Shown here: positions 37,401 through 49,400 of the stretch, in pieces | Numbering within the stretch: the first letter of the stretch is position 1 | Layout: every line of letters begins with the position of its first letter | DNA from: Liolophura sinensis | Taxonomy: Eukaryota > Mollusca > Polyplacophora > Chitonida > Chitonidae | Length of the DNA stretch: 60,000 nt | Reading direction: 5' to 3' | Assembly: GCF_032854445.1 (NCBI RefSeq) | Contig: NC_088300.1 | Location: 2,792,001 to 2,852,000, forward strand | Notes under the pieces: model-generated | Told to the model about the DNA's origin: nothing | The model's database searches: none | What the model saw: only the letters and a program-made list of their open reading frames with translations | Made by a program: the position numbers and the translations under genes

Positions 37401-40400
37401 ACATAACTTTAGATTTAGAATGAAACTGCGGGTTTTTGTTTATAGGTTACAAAGTTCAGACAGTAAATCTGTCAAAATATGTTTGTAAACACAATTTGAT
37501 AATCAGTGATAGCCATTTAGATGTGAAACTTGATGTATAAAGATATTCCGAAGTGTGTACAACCACAAAGCAAACTATGAAGTAATTCACTTCTACAAAA
37601 TAATATATGTCTTTCAGCCCACCATGCTTCAGTGGATAGAACTTCTAACAAAACAGTTCAACTCCTGTCCTGGAGCCTGTGAGGTAAGTCTTATTTGATT
37701 TTTTACACTGGAGTATCTCACCTTAATATGTGGTACCATTTTATCACTAATGTGTGTGTGTTGGGTGGGTGGGAGGGGGGGGAAGATGTATATGTACAGC
37801 TCACATGACAAACTCTGGGATGTCAAGTCAGTCACATGACAAACTCCGGGATGTCAAGTCAGTCACATGACAATCTCTGGGATGTCAAGTCAGTCACATG
37901 ACGAACTCTGTGATGTCAATACAGTCACATGACGAACTCTGGGATGTCAGTACAGTCACATGACGAACTCTGGCATGTCAAGTCAGTCACATGACATACT
38001 CTAGGATGTCAATACAGTCACATGACAAACTCTGGGATGTCAAGTCAGTCACATGACAATCTCTGGGATGTCAAGTCAGTCACATGACAAACTCTGGGAT
38101 GTCAAGTCAGTCACATGACAAACTCCGGGATGTCGTCAGTCACATGACAAACTCTGGGATGTCAAGTCAGTCACATGACAAACTCTGGGATGTCAGTACA
38201 GTCACATGACGAACTCTGGGATGTCAATACAGTCACATGACAAACTCTGTGATGTCAAGTCAGTCACATGACGAACTCTGGGATGTCAATACAGTCACAT
38301 GACGAACTCTGGGATGTCAGTACAGTCACATGACAAACTCTGGGATGTCAAGTCAGTCACATGACAAACTCCGGGATGTCGTCAGTCACATGACAAACTC
38401 TGGGATGTCAAGTCAGTCACATGACAAACTCTGGGATGTCAAGTCAGTCACATGACGAACTCTGGGATGTCAAGTCAGTCACATGACGAACTCTGGGATG
38501 TCAGTACAGTCACATGACAAACTCCAGGATGTCGTCAGTCACATGACAAACTCTGGGATGTCAAGTCAGTCACATGACAAACTCTGGGATGTCAAGTCAG
38601 TCACATGACAAACTCTGGGATGTCAGTACAGTCACATGACAAACTCTGGGATGTCAATACAGTCACATGACAAACTCTGTGATGTCAATACAGTCACATG
38701 ATGAACTCTGGGATGTCAATACAGTCGCATGACGAACTCTGGGATGTCAGTACAGTCACATAACAAACTCTGGGATGTCAAGTCAGTCACATGACAAACT
38801 CCGGGATGTCAAGTCAGTCACATGACAAACTCTGGGATGTCAAGTCAGTCACATGACGAACTCTGGGGTGTCAGTACAGTCACATGACGAACTCTGGGAT
38901 GTCAAGTCAGTCACATGACGAACTCTGGGATGTCAGTACAGTCACATGACAAACTCCAGGATGTCGTCAGTCACATGACGAACTCTGGGATGTCAAGTCA
39001 GTCACATGACAAACTCTGGGATGTCAAGTCAGTCACATGACGAACTCTGGGATGTCAATACAGTCACATGACGAACTCTGGGATGTCAGTACAGTCACAT
39101 GACAAACTCTGGGATGTCAAGTCAGTCACATGACAAACTCCGGGATGTCGTCAGTCACATGACAAACTCTGGGATGTCAAGTCAGTTACATGACAAACTC
39201 TGGGATGTCAAGTCAGTCACATGACGAACTCTGGGATGCCAGTACAGTCACATGACAAACTCTGGGATGTCAAGTCAGTCACATGACAAACTCTGGGATG
39301 TCGATACAGTCACATGACGAACTCTGGGATGTCAAGTCAGTCACATGACGAACTCTGGGATGTCAAGTCAGTCACATGACGAACTCTGGGATGCCAGTAC
39401 AGTCACATGACGAACTCTGGGATGTCAGTACAGTCAAATGACGAACTCTGGGATGTCAATACAGTCACATGACGAACTCTGGGATGTCAGTACTGTCACA
39501 TGACGAACTCTGTGATGTCAAGTCAGTCACATGACGAACTCTGGGATGTCAGCACAGTCACATGATGAACTCTGGGATGTCAAGTTAGTCACATGACGAA
39601 CTCTGGGATGTCAATACAGTCACATGACGAACTCTGGGATGTCAGTACAGTCACATGACGAACTCTGGCATGTCAATACAGTCACATGACGAACTCTGGG
39701 ATGTCAGTACTGTCACATGACGAACTCTGGCATGTCAATACAGTCACATGACGAACTCTGGGATGTCAGTACAGTCACATGACGAACTCTGGGATGTCAA
39801 TACAGTCACATGACGAAGTCTGTGATGTCAATACAGTCACATGACGAACTCTGGGATGTCAATACAGTCCTCATTTAAAAGCATGGAGAAAGAAACTTCT
39901 GTTTCGGAAATAAGCAGAAAATACACGAAAATAATGCTTAGATAATCTTAAAAGTTTGCAATGGTGTCTATTTGTTTTAGTCATGCAGAGCTATCTCCTC
40001 TAGAGGGGGTTTGGGTCCTTTATGATTGTTTTCTGGATATAAGATTAATAATTCAATAATGTAAATAATTCTTGCTTGTGTGAAGATTTGAAGTTATTTA
40101 GTGTAAAAACTGGTATTAACATTTTCTTATAGCTCTGCAGAAATTTTTAAAAGTTTATTTTTGGCCTGTTCTATGTACACATCTATTTGTTGTGCAGCGT
40201 GCATTGCCATTGTGATCCAAGCCATATACTTTGTCCTGTTTGCAGTGGTTCCTGGACCATATGGCCGAGGATGACTGGTGGCCTCAACAAATCCTCATCA
40301 AGTGTCCTAACCAGGTGGTCAGACAGGTCAGCATGCTAATACAATCTCACCTGTACAAGTTCAATTTTATCTGGACTTAAGTTGGAAGGTCTGACAGAAA

Positions 40401-43400
40401 CATGCGGATGGTCATGGGTTCCCTCGGGCTCTGGTTTCCTCCAGCCATAATAAGTGAAACATTCTTAAGTACAGTGTTGAACTCCAATCAAACAGTTAAA
40501 TAAATTCCAGTGAAATTTGATCAGCCTGAAAAAAACCCAGTAAACTCATTATTCGTAAACATTTTATTTTTAAAAAAGAAATTGTTGATGAAAATGCCCA
40601 ACTGTAGGATTAAGTACAGGGTAATGCCCAAGAATATTCTAAAGTTTGTAGCATTTAAATTGTGTATTGGGATTAGAGAATTATAATGACTACCAGTACA
40701 TCAGTGTACACCATCACTCTTTCCAACTGAAAATAGTATTAGTAATGTTATTATGTGCTGTGGACATTTTATAAAACCTTAGCATTTGTAACAAACTTTG
40801 AAATAAACTCCATTGGTACTGGTTCACATGGGACAAACCATTCTCCAATTGAAGGGTTTCTTGTAAGATCTGATGCATGTTTCTGGAAATAATCAAGTGA
40901 AATGGTAAGTACACATAACTATGTATATATATCCAAAGTTTGTTGTTGTTGTTTCAGATGTTTCAGCGACTACTGATCCACGTAATAAAGCAGCTCAAGC
41001 CAGCCCATGTAGAGCTGTATCTCCTGCCTATGATAGAAGGGTAAGGCAACTCTCATTGAGTCTATTGTCATCGGGTCACAAATTTTGGGTTGTTGTCGGA
41101 TAAGTAGTTTTTAACACATTAAAGTGTTGGCTATTTTGAGTTCTGTAGATGATATAAAATACACCAAAGTAATGCTAACAATGTTAGTTAGTCTTAAAAG
41201 TTTTAAATTCCCAGTGAGTTGTCAAAAGACAAATGTCTGTAAATAATAAGCACAAATAGAAAGTCTTGTGAATGTATGGGTTTTATTTTAAAGGCAGTTC
41301 AGATGTACATGGAGCCACTGTATGCATTGCATGATTTCTCTATCTGCAGGGATGATGGTGGAGTGGATGTGGCTGAATTGGACAGCAAAACTTGTGTCAC
41401 ACGATTTGTGAAGAAAATGCTCTCAATTGTAAGTTGTCCCCCATAAATATTCTGCTATATAAACAAAGTTGAGCATGCCCCTGTTACCTGTGATTTTCTC
41501 TCACAGAATAGTGATCACCATATCTTACATGGCTCTCTAGAAATATTGCAGTAAGCAGTCACCATACTTTTAATCGTAGATATAATGACTTTAACTGATC
41601 CATCAGATTAACAGTAACATTATTGTTTTCATCTTGGCCATAGTGAAGACAAAATGACGGTCTTTACTCCATTCCTTTTTCTATTTTTTATCCCAAGCTT
41701 CAGCTTCAAGGGAGAATTGTTAATCTGAGCTGTCCATCAGTTCATCTGGGCAATAACTGCTCCAGATATCGTCCAATTTTTAATTTGTCTGCAGAGTGGC
41801 AGGAGTAATCCAATGCCCTTTGATAGTTACCTGGAAAAGTATAAGGCTGCAGAATTAGCATTGGCTGGGTTCAGGCCTGTCACTTCATTTATCTGTGGCT
41901 CTGGCAAGGTCACTGTTTCAGCTGAATATACTTTTCCTTCCATCAATACAATATAAGTACCAGAAGTATCACCACTCTTTGGATATCGATGAAGCCTTGT
42001 AGATGCTTTGTGGCTGCATATCTATTAAACTGGCTTATGACGCCTGGTTTTGCTTGCAGCTGGAGCACGGTGTCCGTCCACACAGTAAATACCTGACAGA
42101 GTATTTTGCTTTCCTGCTGGACTTCTCCAAGATGGGAGATGAGGAAAGTCTCTTCATGATTCATATCAATGCCATTTCTACGATGATCAATTTCTACATG
42201 GGACAAAAGTCACAGGAAAACTATGTGAGTGCAACATGACAAGTTTCTCTAGTCATTATATATTTAGGCTGAAAAGTCCAACATCTGATAGGCCACAAAT
42301 AAAGAAAAGTCATTTTGTTTTGTTGAGGTATATTTGCTCTTGTTTCCCCCAGTCATAAATCTGATCACAATCACATACTAAAGTGAAGTATTATTGATTA
42401 AGCTGAAAGTCCTCAGTCAGATAGATTAAGATTTGATGCATAGTTAGATGGTCTGCTTGACCATGATGAAGTAGGATGTGCCATTTTGATAAGTAGTAAG
42501 GGGATCTTGTTTGTCCATGAACTAGTATAACTCATTTTGATTGGTTGTTATGTGGTGATCTTGTTTGACCATGTATGAGTGTCGCTCATTTTGATTGGTT
42601 GTTATGTGGTGATCTTGTTTGACCATGTATAAGTGTCGCTCATTTTGATTGGTTGTTATGTGGAGATCTTGTTTGACCCTGTATAAGTGTCACTCGTGAG
42701 CTTGCCTGTATATAGTAAAGGCAAAACTTATGTCATAACCTGAGCATCGGCGTCCAAAAATAGAGAATGTATTGCTAAGCAAAATGTTAGGGGCAGTATC
42801 TTAAAAAGGACTGCAGGTATTGAGCGCAGGGTTTGCACAAATGTAGAACAGAATAGCACGAGGGGAATAATCCATCGTTGATTTGGTGTGTACATATGAA
42901 GTAGAATCAATGTTAAACAAAGTGTTAAGGGTGGTTTCTCAAAAAGTAATGCATGTATTGAGCTCAGGGTTTGCACTCATGTAGAGCAGAATGTATGCAC
43001 GGTGTATTAGAATCGCGATTAAACAAAATGTTAGGGTTGGTATCTCAAAAAGTGTATGTTGGCCTGAAGTTTTATATGCCTATAAAGCACAGTGGCACAA
43101 GAGAGATGTTCCATAGCTGATGCTCTGTGGGCTTATGAATTATCGTTAATTACCAAATTCACGATTTCAGTTCTTTATGCATTGAGCTGAAGGGTTGCAT
43201 TCATGTGTCTCATACAGACGAGCTCTTTGGTACCTTGTTACCAGTTCTAAGTTTTGATTGGTTGTCAGGTGGAGATCTTGTCTGATGATGATGAGGAAGA
43301 GGAGGAGGTGGTGGCTGTGTCTGAGGACAAGTACCGCCCTCTGTCCCTGGAGAAGATGATAACACTTATTGCCCACCTGGTGGAGAAGTCCCGAGGGGAT

Positions 43401-46400
43401 GATCGACAGCTCCACCTGTCCGAGAAAGATTACAATAACATCATTGGCGGGAAGGTACATGTATATCATACAGCTCCTTGCCTACTTGTCATGAAGATGA
43501 GTTATGTGGATGGTAGTGTAGGGCATTTAATAGCCTGAGTTTACTTCTGTTAAATTTTATTAAAACTCATTCCAAACCATTTTTCAACATTTGACCTTTG
43601 TGTTAGATGGTAGGCTGAGATACATTGATGGTATGTGACCCTAATTAAGAATACTAATAGCTGGTAAGCCAGAGATGACAACAAACTTTTTTACTCTAAA
43701 TATCTCATGAGGAAGTGATAATGTATAAATCCTGACACATTAATAGTTGATATATACCAATGCATGTTCTCGGACTTCTAAAGTTTTCACTTATTTTCAG
43801 GGTTTCTTCTTCCTTTTCAATCAAATAAGGGACAATATCAATGTGCGACAGACGTGCAATCTTATCTTTGGACTGTGCAGATGGAATGACAGCTTAGCAG
43901 AAGCAGTAAGAAGTTTTGTGTTGTGTGAGAAAACTAGATTCTGAACATGATCATCTGCAGTAACTGTTGGAGATAGCAGACATATAAATGCATTATAAAG
44001 AGACTGACGCATTGTTTTGCCGTCGCATGCTTGATTGTGAAATCAAGCCGTTGCCCAGCTGTTAAGGTGCTTGCTTTCTTTCCTGTTTTTATTATCATTG
44101 TTCTTGGGGCCTTTGTTAGAGATTTTGCCAGTAACTCCCCAAAAGGGTGATTTACTCTGAGTAATAATCTGAGTAAGTGGCCTCCAGTTGTAATAATGAA
44201 CAATTCTTGGGTATGGCTTTAAACAAATAAATAAATTAGTATGCTTGATTTTGAGGTAGAAATGTAAGGTCTCTGACCAGGTCTTCTCTATTTCTCCATT
44301 TTCTTGTCCTTCAGGTTGTGCAGATGATATTTAATGCAGTGAAGAAACTTAATCCAGAGGTATGTAGAGTCTGATTTATGGGGAAATACTTCCATGTTCT
44401 ACGTATTATACAGCTGTCCTCTAAACTAACACTTTGGCAGAACTGTATTTTGGATGTCTCAAATGAAGCAGGACACAGCTTAAAGAATAGGCTTGCCTGT
44501 TTACAAAGTTTATTGTCATTAATTCTGGATTCATAGCCCAGAGTCAGTCACAATACCAGGATAAAGTTCACAGCAAAAAAGTACAGAAGCCTAATGGCAT
44601 ATGAGAAGGATGTTAATAAAAATTTCTGTTATTTTTAGCAAACACAGTCATTCTTCAAGTTGTTGACAATGTTGGTAGAGTTTGTGGGAGGCCCCCCAGG
44701 CATGCCTCCCTTCACACAGTTCATCCTGCAGAGATTCTGGGAGGTAAGATTTCACTGTCTGAGCCATCATGGTTGACCATATGAACAGAGGTTTTTTATG
44801 TATGACCAGTTTTTCCCCCATCGTGTAGGCTGGCCCAGTGCTGAAGTGTGGTGGAATCCTTTGAGACTGTCCAATCTGCCATCTACCACCAAAACCAGAT
44901 TGCTGTATAATGTAAAAAAGCCATGAGGGTGATGAGAGAATTAATCCAGGAAATAGCAACAAACCAGTGTGTGTGTGTGCGTGCGCGTGCTCGTTCGTTC
45001 GTTCGTTCGTTCATTCGTTTGTTTATATGTGTGTGAATTCCTCCAAGTCATTCTTGACTTGACAGTATATGTATCATGGACTGATAAACCAAATGAGCTG
45101 CAGTGCCTAGGTTTTTGTCCACATCTATAAAAGATGAACTAAACCCTCATTTATGTTGTTGGACTAAACCCTCATTTATGTTGTTGAACTAAACCCTCAT
45201 TTATGTTGTTGAACTAAACCCTCATTTATGTTGTTGACAGCTGACAGAATACAGTCCACAGCAGTGCCTGGAATGGTTATCCGCACAGGTTACCCGTAAC
45301 AAGCTTGCTCATACCTGGGTACTACAGCACATGGATGACTGGGTGGAAACTTACCTCATGGCCAACAACAACGTCAGGGTCAGAAACGGTAAGACTTTGT
45401 CAGACAGGCTCTATTTAAAACATGGATCATCCTCTCTCTTTCACATAGGGAAGTCTTGTAACACATCAGAGCCTCTGCCTCATCAAGCATCACACGGGTA
45501 AAACTGAAACATGAGATCTATTGTGTTTTAAGTGGGAGTGCTGCTATTGTAGGTGTTATTAGATGCATTGTTATAAGTTAGCTTTGCAAATGTTAGGCAT
45601 GTAACCCAGAGGATACGTCCTGTATGAAGATCTAAAACCAGTTCATTTTATCAAAATCCTTTCAGATTTTCCTGGTACAGATTTACATTGTTTTCTGAAG
45701 ATGAAGATGTCTTTTTGAAGTTCAATGCTTTATTCATATTTCTTATTTGTATGCTATTATATTGATTATTTATATTTCAGCTGCTGCCTACTTATTAGTG
45801 TCCCTGGTTCCCAGCAGTCACTTCAGACAGGCATTCCGCTCAGCCAGAAGTATCCTCAGTCCACACAAAGAGCACTCTGTAAGTTGTTCATCACACCTGA
45901 ATCCCTGAGAAATGCCCCACCCGCAGCTCTCCAGTTGAGATCAATAGTACAGTGTTAAATTACATTTAGGTTGCTGTCTTGTGTGGTACCAAATATATAT
46001 GTTGTAGTACAATGTAAACAGGACTGGCATGTATGTTCTTAGTAGATCAGATAGGCAAATTAATTTATAAGTCCAATAATGTATATTGATATTTTGAATA
46101 AGTATGGATTAAACAATCAGTCTTGTATGCAAAAACTTTGGCTCTTTGTTGCAGATGCCCCCAGAATCTGTCAGTATACTGCATAAGGTAAGCTCAGCAC
46201 AATTTTATGTAGACGAAGGAGTATAGATGACTGGCAAATAGGAACTAAAACATGGCCAACTGATCACCACTAAGATTGTATATCTGTCAGTGGTGTTAAT
46301 TGTCATGATCGATGGATTTATGTCAGAAAGTCTTGACTGTTTGGAAACTTTGATAAAACAAAAATGTTTTTCCAAACATAAATGTTGTATATCCATAATT

Positions 46401-49400
46401 TTGCTGTGAGTAAAAAAAAAAGAAAAAATTATATAGCATTCCTTTTTTTTCTACAGGTGTATGAACATCTGTTGAGTTTGTTACCCTTGGCCAGGCTGTA
46501 TGTAGGTGAGCCAACTTGTCATTGAATGGGTCAGAATATCCAGGGTTCCAGTTAACTCGGTATAAAAGTTGCCATTAAGGTGGATATTTCAGTAAGCTTC
46601 ATAAACCTTTGTCTTGTTAATTGTGCAATTACCTCTGTGTTATGTGTTCACAAATCTCCACTGCTCATGTGGGCCAGTTCCTAGAATGGGGCATTTTAAG
46701 TTTCATCTTTGGTTTGTTCCAGTTTGCCATGCAGAATATGACTTTTCTATAGGTGTCCGTCTGAACCAAAAGTGTTCATCACTTTGGATGTGTCAGTTTT
46801 GCTTTTGTAGCATGATGTTTGGTTTACTCATTGTTGTCTATAGTTGCAGTTCCATAATGCAATCAAATCTCCTCAGTGTCACCTATTCAGGTTGTTAGAA
46901 TCTTCGAATATATAATTTGTTCCAGATCCCCAAGTACATGGAACGACAAAGTTGATGTGTTTCTTTGCTCTGCTCACCTACTGTTTGGTTTCTAAGGCAG
47001 AAAAGTTAATGGTAAGTTTTCATAAAGATTGCGACTGTTTTATGTATGGAAAACAAATGCGCTCAGAGGTTAACATCTGTTGGCATGTATGGGGACCAGC
47101 AAGACGGTATGCCTGTGTGGTAGGGAAACAGGCTATGGCCAAGAGGTGAAAGAAGCATGCCTTTCAGTGACTAGATCACACATTGCTACGTTCATCCGCT
47201 CAGAGGTTAACATCTGTTGGCATGTATAGGGACCAGCAAGATGGTATGCCTGTGTGGTAGGGAAACAGGCTATGGCCGAGAGGTGAAAGAAGCATGCCTT
47301 TCAGTGACTAGATCACACAATGCTACGTTCATGCGCGAATCACCATGGACAGTTGGCAGTGTTTAATGTTAGATTTAACCCACCTGTCTTCCACCAATGT
47401 GGTGCGCATATCTGTACATCACACGAGGGAAATTGGCAAAGGTCTGCGGTTTACCTCAGGCAGTCCTGTTCTCTCCACTCATAAAACTGACCACGGTTGT
47501 GTGTCAGTTAAAAGTTATTGAATTTGACATCCAATAAGTAGATATCTCATTGTGGTAACAAAGTATGATAAGGATGTTCTATTTGGTGTGTCTTGAATAC
47601 ACAAGTTTTGCTATTGAGGTCACACTCTTGAGAACATTTCAGCTAATATCAGAACACCCACATGTATGAACATGAAAAGGTTGTTAACAATTAAATTATA
47701 GTGACTTTATTGTGTTATGTCTGAACAGTTCATAATATCCAACCTGGAATGAATTTAATATTCACACAGCAGGAAAGGATACAAAGATGGTTTTATTTCA
47801 AATTTATCTCTCCAGTTTGGCAGCTACTTTCTGGAGCTCTGGCAGCTGTTTCAGCCTAAACTATCTGAACCTCAAATCTCCATGCATCATAACAAACAGG
47901 TAAGCTATGGTGTGAGTGTAAATAGTGTGTTTTCCAGCCATTCCCCTCAGATCATCTATTTCATCTCCTGTATTTTCTTGATTGCTATGGTATGAGTGTA
48001 AATTGTGTGTTTTCCAGGCGTCCCCCTCAGATCATTTGTTTTATTGCATGTATTTTCATGATTGCTATTGTATGAGTGTAAGTGGTGTGTTTTCCAGGCG
48101 TTCCCCTCAGATCATCTATTTCATTTCCTGTATTTTCATTATTGCTATGGTATGAGTGTAAATAGTGTGTTTTTCAGGTGTTCCCTCAGATCACCTGTTT
48201 TATTTCCTGTATTTTCATGATTGCTATGGTGTGAGTGTAAATAGTGTGTTTTCCAGCCATTCCCCTCAGATCATCTATTTCATTTCCTGTATTTTCATGA
48301 TTGCTATGGTATGAGTGTAAATTGTGTATTTTCCAAGCGTCCCCCTCAGGTCATGTATTACATTTCCTGTATTTTCATCATTGCTATGGTGTGAGTGTAA
48401 ATAGTGTGTACCTTTCAAGAGCTCTGCGTAAAAACTGGGATCAGTTTGTTCACTCTACCTACATCAAATGGAAATCAGAAGTATTGAATCAGAAGACAAT
48501 GCAGTTCAGCAAAATCTTTAGGCTGGTCTTGCTGCAGTATTATAGACACACATGTGTACACAAAACTGATCCATGGCTGTGAAGACTAAAGTTAAGACTG
48601 TTGTGTTTTTTCAGGCGCTGTTAATGTTCTGGCATCAGGTATGTGTGGACTGCCCAGAGAACATCAAACTCATGGTCACCAATGCTCACGTCTGCAAGAA
48701 CATTGCATTCAACTACATTCTGTAAGTTTTGCTTTCGGGGTTTCTGTTATTTAAGGGTATCAAACATCCACTCAGATGTTAGCTTTGTGTATCAAGATTT
48801 TGATTAAATCCTTAATTTTGATTGAATCCTTAATTTTGATTGAATCCTTAATTTTGATTCATTCTGTAGAATTCATCTTGATCAACTGTTACATACTAAA
48901 TGCCTTGTCAATCTTGTTTTACCTCTGATGTGAAATACTATTCCATTGTAATTAGTGTTAAGATTGTATGATAACCTGTGACAAATAACTGACATAATGA
49001 CTGGTCATTTGTAGGGCTGACCATGATGACCAGGAGGTGGTGTTGTTTAACCGCTGTATGCTGCCTGCCTACTACGGCCTGCTACGTATGTGTTGTCAGC
49101 AGTCCCGTCCCTTCACGCGTCAACTCGCTCAGCACCAGAACATACAGTGGGCCTTCAAAAACATCTCCCCCTATCCTGCTCAATACACTGCTGTGAGTAT
49201 CATCCTACGCAATCAGACTATGGCTTCTCTCTCTACCTCTTCTTTGTGGTCATCTTGAGCAGTTAAAGGCAGTTATTTTAATCTCAAGGAAGCATGGGTA
49301 ACTGTGGGGCCAATCCCGACCTTGGGCAGGGAAATTGTACATTACCACACTCTTATTGTTCATTGGGCCTTGGTGACAATGAACGCTCAACATCGCAGTT

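Noticed and set aside
37795-39870. CRISPR-like regular 31-bp repeat
   Set aside because: Units are directly tandem with no unique spacers, and the window is plainly eukaryotic; it is a minisatellite.
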